DNA of 64,000 nt from JAHHUH01 sp045123075 (GCA_045123075.1 JBGVIJ010000016.1:1-64000), one strand, 5' to 3'; numbered from the stretch's first letter, positions 42,565 to 51,172 are shown. The notes: generated by a model not told the origin, from the sequence alone. Translations and numbers: made by a program.

Positions 42565-42942
42565 ATGTTAGATCTTGTTGTTGTTGCGATTGGCGGAGCT
42601 ATTGGTTCCGTATCTAGATATATGCTCGGTAATTTCATTACTAAGAATTACCACGGAAGTTTCCCTATAGGAACTTTCGCTATCAACATTTTGGGATGTT
42701 TTCTGATGGGGATTTTTATGTCATCTCTTATTCAAAGAGAAATGGTTGACACTACTTGGAGACTTTTCTTGTGTGTTGGTCTTTTAGGTGGTTTCACAAC
42801 ATTTTCTTCCTTTGGTTACGAAGCAATCACTATGTTATCCAAAGGTAAAACTATGATGGCAGGAATGTACGCAGGTTGCAGTGTTGTTGCAGGTTTGTTT
42901 TCTGCAATAACCGGTATGATGGTAGCGAAGTTTATCCTGTAA
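42565..42942 (+). CDS. crcB: fluoride channel FluC/CrcB
   Basis: The 125-residue protein has four membrane segments and the fluoride-channel motifs GGAIGSVSRYMLG, GTFAINILGCFLMG and GGFTTFSSFGYE (the phenylalanine box). FluC exports fluoride as a dual-topology dimer. Only one copy is present, so a homodimer is expected. I see no fluoride riboswitch upstream; the gene is coupled to DUF1847. Confidence 0.95.
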   Translation: MLDLVVVAIGGAIGSVSRYMLGNFITKNYHGSFPIGTFAINILGCFLMGIFMSSLIQREMVDTTWRLFLCVGLLGGFTTFSSFGYEAITMLSKGKTMMAGMYAGCSVVAGLFSAITGMMVAKFIL

Positions 42943-42978
42943 AATTAAAGGAAATATCACGAGATTGGAGGATTAGAA

Positions 42979-43260
42979 ATGGATATTGAAACAATGAAAA
43001 AGATTGTCTATCCTATTGCAATAGAATATCCAATTAAAAAGATAACCTTATTTGGTTCTCGTGCAGATAATACTAATCGTGAAGATAGTGATGTTGATTT
43101 GATTATAGAGTTTACTGAACCAGTTTCATTACTTACTTTGTCCAAGATTCGTATCCATTTGGAAGAAGTTTTTGGTTTAAGTGTGGATGTCGTTCATGGC
43201 CCGTTGCAAGGTAATGAATTAATAGAGATCAACAAAGAGGTGGAACTTTATGTCGCGTAG
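42979..43260 (+). CDS. mntA: MNT-domain antitoxin MntA (nucleotidyltransferase)
   Basis: The 93-residue minimal nucleotidyltransferase has the motif LFGSRADNTNREDSDVDLI (GS at 26-27, aspartates 38 and 40). In HEPN/MNT pairs this protein neutralises HepT by adding AMP residues to a tyrosine in the toxin. The start follows TTGGAGGATTAGAA. It overlaps hepT by 11 bases. Confidence 0.92.
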   Translation: MDIETMKKIVYPIAIEYPIKKITLFGSRADNTNREDSDVDLIIEFTEPVSLLTLSKIRIHLEEVFGLSVDVVHGPLQGNELIEINKEVELYVA

Positions 43261-43597
43261 GGATAAAGTAGTTTTGCAAAAAGTAATCTCTGAAATTAAC
43301 ATCGGTGCTGAGATGATTGGTGATACATCTTTAGAGCAGTTTACTGCTGATGAAAAATTAAAGCGCGCAATTTGCATGACGGTAATAAATATAGGTGAGC
43401 TTATAAAAAATATTACTGATGATACGAGAAAGAAGTATTCTCACATTCCGTGGAAAGCAATTGCTGGTATGAGAGATTTAACTGCTCATAAATATCAAAC
43501 ATTAAAAATGGAAGATGTTTATGATACCGTGAAAACAGATTTCCCTGAATTAAAAGTAGAGCTAGAAAAGGTTTTAAACGACTTTGAAAATGAATAA
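43250..43597 (+). CDS. hepT: HEPN-domain toxin HepT (predicted RNase)
   Basis: The 115-residue helical protein has the R-x4-H-x-Y motif of HEPN RNases: R75, H80 and Y82 in RDLTAHKY. The tyrosine is the usual site of AMPylation by MntA. The pair is a complete type VII toxin-antitoxin module. It ends at a terminator. Confidence 0.92.
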   Translation: MSRRDKVVLQKVISEINIGAEMIGDTSLEQFTADEKLKRAICMTVINIGELIKNITDDTRKKYSHIPWKAIAGMRDLTAHKYQTLKMEDVYDTVKTDFPELKVELEKVLNDFENE

Positions 43598-43602
43598 ATA
43601 AG

Positions 43603-43635
43603 AAGCAGTTACCGGTTTAGGTAGCTGCTTTTTTG
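43603..43635 (+). terminator. terminator after hepT
   Basis: The stem AAGCAGTTACC/GGTAGCTGCTT (one wobble pair) is followed by TTTTT. Confidence 0.85.
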
Positions 43636-43711
43636 CTAACACAATCTACAACGTATACAAACATCTCTCACATCTCATTGCTACAATGGAAGTAGTATAG
43701 GAGGTGCCATT

Positions 43712-44269
43712 ATGTTAAAAATATTATTTATTGTAGGCTCCTTGCGCAAAGATTCTTTTAATTTGCAATTAGCACAAACTGCTGAAAAATATTTAGCAGA
43801 TAAGGCGGAAGTTAAGCTTTTGGATTATCATAACGTATCGCTTTTTAATCAGGATATTGAGTTCCCTGCACCGCCCGCAGTTAACTCTGTTCGTGAAGAT
43901 GTAAAGAACGCAGATGCTATCTGGATATTTACGCCAGAATACAATCACTATTTCCCTGGCGTGCTTAAAAATTTATTAGACTGGCTCTCGCGACCTGCTG
44001 GAAAAGGTGAAGGTAATGTTTTAAATGGTAAACCTGTCGCATTAAGTGGAATCACACCAGGTATGAGTGGTACTGCTCTTGCTCAAGACCACCTTGTCAC
44101 ATTATTAAGTTTCTTGAACATGAAGATTATGAATGTACCGCGTTTAACTATTCCAAATGCAATGACTCAGCTTAATGAAAATGGAAAACTTACTTTGACA
44201 ACAAGTGCGAAGTTTTTAGAAAAGCAAGTAGAAGCGTTCTTGGAGTTTGTAGAAAACAACACGCCTTAA
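43712..44269 (+). CDS. NAD(P)H-dependent FMN reductase
   Basis: The 185-residue flavodoxin-like protein has IVGSLRKDSFNLQLAQ (phosphate-binding loop), FTPEYNHYFPGVLKNLLDWLSRP and GKPVALSGITPG, which are standard for the NADPH-dependent FMN reductase/azoreductase family. It reduces flavin or quinones. The start follows TAGGAGGTGCCATT. It is a single gene bounded by terminators. Confidence 0.92.
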   Translation: MLKILFIVGSLRKDSFNLQLAQTAEKYLADKAEVKLLDYHNVSLFNQDIEFPAPPAVNSVREDVKNADAIWIFTPEYNHYFPGVLKNLLDWLSRPAGKGEGNVLNGKPVALSGITPGMSGTALAQDHLVTLLSFLNMKIMNVPRLTIPNAMTQLNENGKLTLTTSAKFLEKQVEAFLEFVENNTP

Positions 44270-44276
44270 AAAGTAG

Positions 44277-44312
44277 AACCCGTTGCTCCTTTCGGAACAA
44301 CGGGTTTTGTAT
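44277..44312 (+). terminator. terminator after the FMN reductase
   Basis: The stem AACCCGTTG/CAACGGGTT (44277-44285 with 44298-44306) is followed by TTG. Confidence 0.8.
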
Positions 44313-44334
44313 GTGTTGGGTAGTTTTGAAATTT

Positions 44335-44640
44335 TTAAGCTGTTGTCTTGGATGCGGGTAAGTCATCTACAAATTGGATAACAAGCTTTTTGTTCATTGC
44401 TTTCGCAATACGGCATAATAATTTGATTGTTGGATTGGCAGTTCCATTCTCCAATTTGCTAATATCGGATTGATGGATGCCTGTAAGTTCAGAAAGTTCT
44501 TTTTGAGTCAAATTATTACCTTTACGTAATTCGATTAAAGCTTGTTTAAGTTGATACTCAATTTCTAACGCTTCATATTCTTTACGTAGGTTAGGATTGT
44601 TTGCAAGTTGCTCATTTAAAAAGTCGTTAAAGTTTTTCAT
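44335..44640 (-). CDS. XRE-family helix-turn-helix protein (HigA-like)
   Basis: The 101-residue protein has a Cro/CI-type HTH: LRKGNNLTQKELSELTGIHQSDISKLENGTANPTIKLLCRIA. Its N-terminal extension (NNPNLRKEYEALEIEYQLKQAL) is typical of HigA-type antitoxins. No toxin gene is adjacent on either side, so it may be an orphan antitoxin or a free regulator. The start follows AAAGGGGTTACTG. Confidence 0.85.
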   Translation of the reverse strand: MKNFNDFLNEQLANNPNLRKEYEALEIEYQLKQALIELRKGNNLTQKELSELTGIHQSDISKLENGTANPTIKLLCRIAKAMNKKLVIQFVDDLPASKTTA

Positions 44641-44743
44641 CAGTAACCCCTTTTATAGTTTTTACCCAATATTATTATAAGGGATATATCCAATAAAGTC
44701 AAAAAGCAAGGTTATGTATTGAAGATATGTTATCGTAATACTG

Positions 44744-44775
44744 AGAGTGATGTTCAATTTTTTGAGCATCACTCT
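44744..44775 (+). repeat. leader hairpin upstream of the MBL gene
   Basis: A 14-base stem with one wobble (44744-44757 with 44762-44775, loop TTTT) is followed by TTGCTATTAT. A hairpin with nearly the same loop and the same TTGCTATTAT tail lies at 49249-49289. Confidence 0.65.
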
Positions 44776-44819
44776 TGCTATTATATGTTTGAAAAGAATT
44801 GACGAAGGTGTGGTAAGAA

Positions 44820-46016
44820 TTGTTAAGTTTAAAATTTCATAAGAACCCTGAACGCATTGGTGGCGGAATTACAGAAATCAATTATGATGGTCATCGTCTT
44901 ATAATTGATATGGGGGCAGAGCTTGAATTCGAGGGAGAAGAACCAAATCCTAATATTGATGGGGTTACAATTGGTAAAGCCAATTGTGATGGAGTTTTGA
45001 TTACTCATTATCACGGAGACCATATGGCGTTAGTAAAATATGTGTTACCAGAAGTTCCTGTTTATATGAGTAAGGTAAGTAAGGAAATTGGCTTGGCAAT
45101 TCAAAATAGATTGAAACTATCAAAGAAGTGCCTTGCTGATGAAGAAACTATAAAAGTATTAGAAAGAACAAACATACTTAAATATGAAGACTTTGGTAAA
45201 GACATACAAATTGGTGCTTTTACAGTACGCCCTATTAGAGTAGACCATTCTGCTTTTGATGCTTTGGCTTATCTTATAAAAGTAGCAGGTAAAAAGATTT
45301 TCTTTACCGGTGATTTTAGAAGTCATGGTTATACGGGAAAAGCTTTATTCAAAACCTTGGCGTATTATGTCGGAAAGGTTGATGTAATTATCACAGAGGG
45401 AACTATGCTTAGTAGGGATGAGGAAGTGCTTTCCGAAATAGATTTTAAAAATAAGGCTGAAGAAATCTGTGATGAGCCTAAATATGTATTGTTTTTATGC
45501 TCATCTACAAATGTAGATAGTTTGATGAGTATGGCTAGCGTAGCCAAGTCAACTTTAAAAATGTTTTGTGTAGATAGCTTTCAAAGAGAAATTTTGGAAG
45601 TGATTTCTAATAATAGTAAAAGTGATTTTTACAAACAAATACTACATAAAATTAGATACCCACAAGGGTTGATAGTTGCATTGCGGATTAGTCAACTTGA
45701 TTTTGCAAAGCAGTTCTACAAAAAATATGGACGAGACAGTATTCTACTCTATTCAATGTGGGATGGATATATTGAAAAAATAGAAGAACTTAAAAAGCTA
45801 AAAGAGTTGTGGGGAAATAGATTTCTTCAATTACATAGTGGGGGACACGCTTCTGCGGATGATATAAAGAAATTAGTAGAGATATGTAGCAAAGGAAGAG
45901 AGCAGACTATGGTGATACCTATGCATTTAGAAAATTTTCAAGACGTTAACGATTTATGTCTGCCTGCTACAATCTGTAATCTGCGGCAGAGCGAAGAGCT
46001 TGTGCTCGTCCCCTAA
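44820..46016 (+). CDS. MBL-fold metallo-hydrolase, RNase J/beta-CASP-like
   Basis: The 398-residue protein has the MBL zinc motif HYHGDH (residues 63-68), a second-site VDHSAFDAL, and TGDFRSHG. Later motifs EGTML, LHSGGHAS and PMHLE correspond to the A, B and C motifs of the beta-CASP nucleases, so an RNA or DNA nuclease role is plausible. It is shorter than true RNase J and lacks a clear C-terminal domain. The start appears to be a TTG at 44820, 12 bases after GAAGGTGTGG. The WYL regulator begins 67 bases downstream. Confidence 0.75.
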   Translation: MLSLKFHKNPERIGGGITEINYDGHRLIIDMGAELEFEGEEPNPNIDGVTIGKANCDGVLITHYHGDHMALVKYVLPEVPVYMSKVSKEIGLAIQNRLKLSKKCLADEETIKVLERTNILKYEDFGKDIQIGAFTVRPIRVDHSAFDALAYLIKVAGKKIFFTGDFRSHGYTGKALFKTLAYYVGKVDVIITEGTMLSRDEEVLSEIDFKNKAEEICDEPKYVLFLCSSTNVDSLMSMASVAKSTLKMFCVDSFQREILEVISNNSKSDFYKQILHKIRYPQGLIVALRISQLDFAKQFYKKYGRDSILLYSMWDGYIEKIEELKKLKELWGNRFLQLHSGGHASADDIKKLVEICSKGREQTMVIPMHLENFQDVNDLCLPATICNLRQSEELVLVP

Positions 46017-46083
46017 AATTTGTTGTTATAAACTTTGTGTGTGATAAAATATAAATAACTAAGTATAGTTAAGGAGTGGAAGT

Positions 46084-47145
46084 ATGGCAAAAGAAAAGTT
46101 AAATGAAAATACGGATGCTGTTAACGAAAGGGAAAATGGTAGAGCCATTATCTTATGTGTCCTCAAAATTTTAGAAAAATATTCAGATGCAGACCACCCC
46201 TTAACTCGTGACGCTATTGCTGATAAGCTAGTTGAAGATTTTGGGATTCAAAAGATTCCAACCAGAAACACTATTAGTAATAATATTAAACTGTTAAAAG
46301 AAAAATTTAATTATGACATTGTGGAAGGTAAATATGGTGGTGTCTATTTAGTAGGCAATACTTTTGATGATTTAGAATTAAAAATGTTGGCAAGCAGTAT
46401 TGCTACTGCGAAGTTCTTGCCTGCTAAGCATGCTAAAGAACTTCTGGGAAAATTAAACGAACTGTGCAGTGAGCATAATAATTTGATTAAGGGCGTTGGT
46501 TTAGTAGAAAAATATATTCGTACTAGTAATAGGGACTTGTCCTACAACTTGCAAATTATATATGATGCCATTAAAGAAAATAAGCAAATAAAATTTGTTT
46601 ATAATGACTTGGGTGTGAAAGGGGAACTAGTTCCTCGTTATCAAGTAAAGGCTGCGGATGGGAAATATACTTTCAATCCTTATGAAGTAATTTGTAATGA
46701 CGGTAATTTTTATGTTGTAGGTAGTACTTACGAATATAAAAATTTACGCCATTACAGATTGGATAGAATTACTGATATTGAGATCCTTGAAAATTCAAAA
46801 CGTATTCCTCTTCGTGAAATTGAAGGCTATACAGATAAAGGTTATTTTGAATTGACTAGCTACGTGCGTGACCATTTAAATATGTTCAATGGTGATGTGA
46901 AGCGTGTAAAATTTAAAGCTAGCAAATCCATTTTAAATTACATCTGGGACACTTTTGGTGATACTGCAGAAATTAGAGAACTTGCTGATGATAAGGACAA
47001 TGTAATATTTACAGTAAGAACTGTTATGGATGGTGCAAAGGTTTTTGCAAAACAATTCTGCACTGCTTGTGAAGTGCTTGAACCTCAAGCGTTGCGTGAT
47101 GAATTGAAGCAGGAATTTGCGAAAGTAGTAGCGAAGTATCAATAA
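46084..47145 (+). CDS. WYL-domain transcriptional regulator
   Basis: The N-terminal 90 residues are a winged helix (LTRDAIADKLVEDFGIQKIPTRNTISNNIKLLKEKF). The middle and C-terminal parts form a WYL domain: IKFVYNDLGVKGELVPRYQV, FNPYEVICNDGNFYVVGST and LRHYRLDRITDIEIL. WYL regulators bind nucleic-acid or nucleotide ligands and are common in phage-defence islands and DNA-damage responses. The start follows AAGGAGTGGAAGT. It sits between the MBL hydrolase and the nuclease-like gene, all on one strand. Confidence 0.9.
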   Translation: MAKEKLNENTDAVNERENGRAIILCVLKILEKYSDADHPLTRDAIADKLVEDFGIQKIPTRNTISNNIKLLKEKFNYDIVEGKYGGVYLVGNTFDDLELKMLASSIATAKFLPAKHAKELLGKLNELCSEHNNLIKGVGLVEKYIRTSNRDLSYNLQIIYDAIKENKQIKFVYNDLGVKGELVPRYQVKAADGKYTFNPYEVICNDGNFYVVGSTYEYKNLRHYRLDRITDIEILENSKRIPLREIEGYTDKGYFELTSYVRDHLNMFNGDVKRVKFKASKSILNYIWDTFGDTAEIRELADDKDNVIFTVRTVMDGAKVFAKQFCTACEVLEPQALRDELKQEFAKVVAKYQ

Positions 47146-47168
47146 GTTTATGTTGGAGGTGTAAGGGT

Positions 47169-48248
47169 ATGAGAGGATTAAATGCTAATGTTATTAGAGA
47201 AATACTTGGTAATACAGACGTAGAGTACCAAAAATTAAGGGAAATAATAAATGAAATACGAAGTTCAAATAAATTAGAATTGTTTTTGGGTATAAGGGAT
47301 GATTATATTAATCTTTACTATAAGGGAGCGAATGTTGTAAAGATTGAATTTTATAAAAATGGTAGCATAAAAGGGATTAAGACTCATAACAAATACTGGA
47401 GTGGCATTGGTACTGGCTATAAAACAGTTTCTTTGACTGAATTGAATACTATTATAAGTAATATAGAAAAATATCTTACAAATGAAAACAAAATGGAGAA
47501 AAACTGGCAACAGGCAACTATTGTGCGAAACAATAGAGAGAAAAATCCAGATTGGTTTTTATTAGATATGGAATACATAATGGAAAGAAAAAATGATGGT
47601 GAGAGAAATTACGGTAGATTTGATATAGTTGCAATTTCTAATAATACTGAAGTGCCAATTGTTGGTCTTGTTGAAGTAAAGGTAGATATTGATGCGTTTA
47701 GTGGTTCTGGAGGTGATACTCCTAATCTGACTACTTGCAAACCTATAAGTTATAGTACTGATAATGCTCAAAAATTGGGGAGTGGGGTATTAGGACATTT
47801 TAGTGATTTCATTAGATATTGTGATGATAGTAAGTATGTTGCTAAAGATGGGAAAACAGTTGGGAGATTTAATGTTTTAAGAAAAGAAATTGTAAATATA
47901 TTAGAAAATTATAAAGAGCTAGGATTGTATTCTAATGTTGTACAAAGTTTATTGGAGAAAATAAAAATCAAAGGCATTAGCGATACACCTGAGATACTAT
48001 TTTTGTTATTCGGTGATAAAAAAACAGAAGAAGATATTGAAAAACAGTTTAAAAGATATGTAGGAACTGTTAAAAAAGGTAAAATACCTAGTAATACGAT
48101 TGTTAATACTTGGGAAACAACAGTTTTAAATAAATATAATCAAATTAACTCAGTATTACAACTCAAATATTTAATAAAAATTGGAGAGCCCGAAAATATT
48201 GTTTTATCAGGTTATCCTATAAATGGTGCGTATAATATTTTTCTATAA
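47169..48248 (+). CDS. PD-(D/E)XK nuclease-like protein of unknown function
   Basis: I do not recognise this 359-residue protein by name. Its middle region has a probable PD-(D/E)XK core: RFDIVAIS (D152), then VGLVEVKVD (E169, K171), with DWFLLDMEYIM just before. The following GSGVLGHFSDFIRYC resembles the helix that often follows this core. The N-terminal 100 residues carry LFLGIRDDYINLYYKGANVVKIEFY. It begins 23 bases after the WYL gene with TTGGAGGTGTAAGGGT. It lacks a helicase or methylase partner. Confidence 0.6.
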   Translation: MRGLNANVIREILGNTDVEYQKLREIINEIRSSNKLELFLGIRDDYINLYYKGANVVKIEFYKNGSIKGIKTHNKYWSGIGTGYKTVSLTELNTIISNIEKYLTNENKMEKNWQQATIVRNNREKNPDWFLLDMEYIMERKNDGERNYGRFDIVAISNNTEVPIVGLVEVKVDIDAFSGSGGDTPNLTTCKPISYSTDNAQKLGSGVLGHFSDFIRYCDDSKYVAKDGKTVGRFNVLRKEIVNILENYKELGLYSNVVQSLLEKIKIKGISDTPEILFLLFGDKKTEEDIEKQFKRYVGTVKKGKIPSNTIVNTWETTVLNKYNQINSVLQLKYLIKIGEPENIVLSGYPINGAYNIFL

Positions 48249-48254
48249 CAATCA

Positions 48255-48290
48255 AACCCCCATACACGCGTGTGTATGGGGGTTCTCTTT
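48255..48290. terminator. bidirectional terminator
   Basis: The stem AACCCCCATACAC/GTGTATGGGGGTT (48255-48267 with 48272-48284) lies between the nuclease-like gene and the convergent unknown gene. Confidence 0.9.
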
Positions 48291-48294
48291 AGTC

Positions 48295-49212
48295 TTATGT
48301 AATATTCACAATTTCCAATTTATCAGCTAACTTGTCTAGAATCATATCAGCATTTGAAGATGCAGTACTATTTCCCACAAAGACAAATAATATATCGTTT
48401 GTATGCTCTAGAATATTCTTTTCAAAAGCGTTCCATAATTCATGATTAAGGTCACGAACAAAGTTTGTAGTACTTTTTCTAAAGTTAATGCTTTCTAAAT
48501 CAATAACCATAGTTGTATCGGAAGCTCTTTGGAAAAAATCATCAACTTCTTTTTCAAAAGAGTTGTTTATTTTGGGAGTATTTAATTTTACGAAAGTGGT
48601 ACGCCCGCTAAAGATGCGATTAGCGAGTAGGGAATTACTTACTATGCTTTCTACAATTTCTTTCGCATTTTCAAAAGAGGTAGCAGTTATTTTGTAATGA
48701 GTATATGTTGCGGTCATTACTTTTTCTTGCAATTCGCTGGTTTTGAAGATGTATTCCTTCGTTTCAAAATGTGCACTTGCTAAAACTTCTGGATTGAAAT
48801 CTTCTGCCCAACTTAATTCGCCATTGGTACTTTCTTTTTGGTAAAGAGATTGTTCTTCCGCAAGTTTTACTTTATGATAGAATTCGTTAGTAGTGATTTC
48901 TACAATAGTTTGGGTAGCAAAATCAACTTTTAATAATTGTTGGAGATAGGCTGCCAAAGCTTGTTGAATGTTTAATAGTTCCTTTGTAGGGCAGTTGTAA
49001 CAACATGCCAGATATAAAAGATTACCTTCAACTTTGTAGGATTGTACCATAAAGTTTTTATTGGTACATTCTTTATCTAAGAGTTCGTTTATTTTATAAA
49101 GAAGCGATTTAGAATTATGTTCATTAGAAGTTTCTTTATTTATAAGTTTTCCGATAAAGGCATTATCTGTAAGATTTTGAGAAGCTTTAAAAGTTATGTC
49201 ATAAAAAATCAT
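48295..49212 (-). CDS. unknown 305-residue protein
   Basis: This soluble protein has no family that I recognise. The last third contains two hydrophobic strands ending in acidic or polar residues (TTMVIDLES and DILFVFVGNST) that look like the Walker B and sensor strands of AAA ATPases, but no Walker A motif is present. The N-terminal 130 residues (FYDITFKASQNLTDNAFIGKL, NLLYLACCYNCP) are of unknown type. It is on the opposite strand to its neighbours, with TAGGAGGTAATACT before the start. It could be a degenerated ATPase or a distinct fold. Confidence 0.65.
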   Translation of the reverse strand: MIFYDITFKASQNLTDNAFIGKLINKETSNEHNSKSLLYKINELLDKECTNKNFMVQSYKVEGNLLYLACCYNCPTKELLNIQQALAAYLQQLLKVDFATQTIVEITTNEFYHKVKLAEEQSLYQKESTNGELSWAEDFNPEVLASAHFETKEYIFKTSELQEKVMTATYTHYKITATSFENAKEIVESIVSNSLLANRIFSGRTTFVKLNTPKINNSFEKEVDDFFQRASDTTMVIDLESINFRKSTTNFVRDLNHELWNAFEKNILEHTNDILFVFVGNSTASSNADMILDKLADKLEIVNIT

Positions 49213-49248
49213 AGTATTACCTCCTAATTCTATATTACCATACTAAAG

Positions 49249-49289
49249 AAAGAGATGCTTCAATTTTTGAGCATCTCTTTTGCTATTAT
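49249..49289 (+). repeat. leader hairpin upstream of the Sel1 cluster
   Basis: The stem AAAGAGATGCT/AGCATCTCTTT (49249-49259 with 49270-49280) is followed by TGCTATTAT. It resembles the hairpin at 44744-44784. Confidence 0.65.
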
Positions 49290-49328
49290 GTAATCAAGAA
49301 AAAGTGTTAATAGCAGGAGGCTTCTTAG

Positions 49329-50237
49329 ATGATTAATTTAGAGAAGATGCTTGATTATGATATTGATTATTTTAAAGGTAATACTGCTTTTCAGATAGCA
49401 GAGAAATATTATGGAATAAAACGATATAATTTGGCGGCGAAAGAGTATCGTAAATGTTTTGAATATTTCTATCCAGTAGGGCGTCGCACAAATAGAACGG
49501 ATGCAGTCCTGAAATATAAGGAATGGACAGCACAAGGTGATAAAGAAGTAATCCAAGCGTTTCGAGAACGCAGAGTTGAAATTGAAAATGTTGTTAAGAT
49601 TATCGAAGAAAGATATCGCCAAATGTTTCAAGAAAATATTGCTGATGCTGCTTTAGGGCTAGCAGAATTGTTAGAAGGGTTAGCTTGGCGTAAACTAAAT
49701 GATTTATCAAAAGATGAAGATTTAGAATTGATGACAGAAACTAATGAAGAGATAGACACACAGTTATTGTGTTTATTAGAACAAGCTGCTGCACTTAATT
49801 CAAAGGAAGCGCTACATAGATTGGGGTATATTTACGAAGATAAAGGTGATTATAAGAAAGCTAAAGACTATTATGCAAAAGCTGTAGCTTTAGGATGTGG
49901 GGATTCTGCTTTCTCCATAGCTGATGTAATAGAAAAAGAGTTTATTTCTAATCGTGGAGATACATACAAAGGCAGCATTTCATGGTTGGCGGATATGTAT
50001 TGGGGAAATTTAGTATTGAATGAAAAAGAAAAGAAAATGCTGAAAGAAGCAGTAAATTGGCTTTTAATAGCAGCAAGTTTAGGAAATAGTACTGCAATGA
50101 GTATTATTTCTAATTGTTATAAATTTGGAGTTGGTGTAGAGAAAAATGAACAACTTGCTAAACACTGGAGTAGTATTGGTGAGATTTGCGTAGGAGTAGT
50201 AAAGAGGGCTCAAGATGAATTGTTAATTAAATATTGA
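49329..50237 (+). CDS. Sel1/TPR-repeat protein (copy 1)
   Basis: The 302-residue helical protein has tetratricopeptide- or Sel1-like units in its C-terminal half: EALHRLGYIYEDKGDYKKAKDYYAKAVALG, then AVNWLLIAASLGNSTAMSIISNCYKFGVGVEKN. The N-terminal half (YDIDYFKGNTAFQIAEKYYGIKRYNLAAKEYRK) is shared with copy 2. Sel1 repeats mediate protein contacts. No signal peptide is present. AGGAGGCTTCTTAG precedes the ATG. It is the first gene of a four-gene run. Confidence 0.8.
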   Translation: MINLEKMLDYDIDYFKGNTAFQIAEKYYGIKRYNLAAKEYRKCFEYFYPVGRRTNRTDAVLKYKEWTAQGDKEVIQAFRERRVEIENVVKIIEERYRQMFQENIADAALGLAELLEGLAWRKLNDLSKDEDLELMTETNEEIDTQLLCLLEQAAALNSKEALHRLGYIYEDKGDYKKAKDYYAKAVALGCGDSAFSIADVIEKEFISNRGDTYKGSISWLADMYWGNLVLNEKEKKMLKEAVNWLLIAASLGNSTAMSIISNCYKFGVGVEKNEQLAKHWSSIGEICVGVVKRAQDELLIKY

Positions 50238-50271
50238 GAAGAAAAAGTATTAATGCAAGGAGGCTTCTTGG

Positions 50272-51153
50272 GTGATTGACTTACAAAAAAAGTTTGATTA
50301 CGATTTTGGTTATTTAAGGGGAATGGCAACCTTTGAGATGGCAGAAAAATACTTTGAAGTAAAACAATATGGTGTGGCAGTTAGGTTGTATCGTAAAAGC
50401 TTAAATTATTTTTTCCCTACTGCTGTCAAAATTAATACAACAGATAGAGTTTTGAAAAATAAGGACTTTGTAGAGAAAGGTGATAAGAGTGTTATAGAAG
50501 CATTTTTAAAACGAAATGTTGAAATCGAAAACACTGCCAAGTTTATAGAAGCAAGACTAAGATTTTTAGTTGAAAAAAATAATGTTGAAGCCATGATTGG
50601 ATTGGCGGATTTGTTATATATTTTAAAAGTGCGTGAAAAATATATGGAAATTGACGAGATAACATATAGATTTTTTTGCAGAGGTAGAAATTTAGAGGAA
50701 GAAGCTGCTAATGAGGTGTATGAAGAAAGACTTAGTTTGTATGAACGAGCCGCTAATAAAAATGTATTAGAAGCATTGCTTTATTTGGGGCGTGTTTATA
50801 AGAAACAAAATAATTATAACAAAGCTAAAGAATATTACGAGAAAGCCGCTAATCTGAATAATGCTGAGGCGGCTTATGAACTGGCTTGTATTATTGATGA
50901 TGGATGCTTGCTTTATGCTCCAACTTGCGGTCCTGTAGAATTTAATGAAGAAGAAAAGCAGATAATAGACGAGTGTGTAAAGTTGTATTTTAAGGCAGCT
51001 TATTTAGGGCATGCGGAAGCTATGAGTGTTATCGCGTATTGTTACGAGATGGGTGTTGGTGTTGAAAAAGATGAACAGCGATCTAAGCAATGGGAGGAGA
51101 TTAAAAAAATATATACTGCTCATTTTGTTGAAGATAATATACATAACTTGTGA
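50272..51153 (+). CDS. Sel1/TPR-repeat protein (copy 2)
   Basis: The 293-residue protein is a clear paralogue of the preceding one. It shares the N-terminal DYDFGYLRG...ATFEMAEKYF pattern and the C-terminal repeats (EALLYLGRVYKKQNNYNKAKEYYEKAANLNNAEAAYELACII, GHAEAMSVIAYCYEMGVGVEKDE read in parts). The GTG start is preceded by AAGGAGGCTTCTTGG, almost the same leader as copy 1, so the tandem duplication included the ribosome site. No function is assigned. Confidence 0.78.
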   Translation: MIDLQKKFDYDFGYLRGMATFEMAEKYFEVKQYGVAVRLYRKSLNYFFPTAVKINTTDRVLKNKDFVEKGDKSVIEAFLKRNVEIENTAKFIEARLRFLVEKNNVEAMIGLADLLYILKVREKYMEIDEITYRFFCRGRNLEEEAANEVYEERLSLYERAANKNVLEALLYLGRVYKKQNNYNKAKEYYEKAANLNNAEAAYELACIIDDGCLLYAPTCGPVEFNEEEKQIIDECVKLYFKAAYLGHAEAMSVIAYCYEMGVGVEKDEQRSKQWEEIKKIYTAHFVEDNIHNL

Positions 51154-51172
51154 TGAAAAGAGAGATGTAAAA

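Noticed and set aside
44335..44640. HigBA toxin-antitoxin pair
   Set aside because: Only the HigA-like HTH protein is present. No RelE/HigB-like frame is found on either side.
48295..49212. Annotation of the 305-aa protein as an AAA ATPase
   Set aside because: No Walker A motif is present. The resemblance rests on two hydrophobic strands only.
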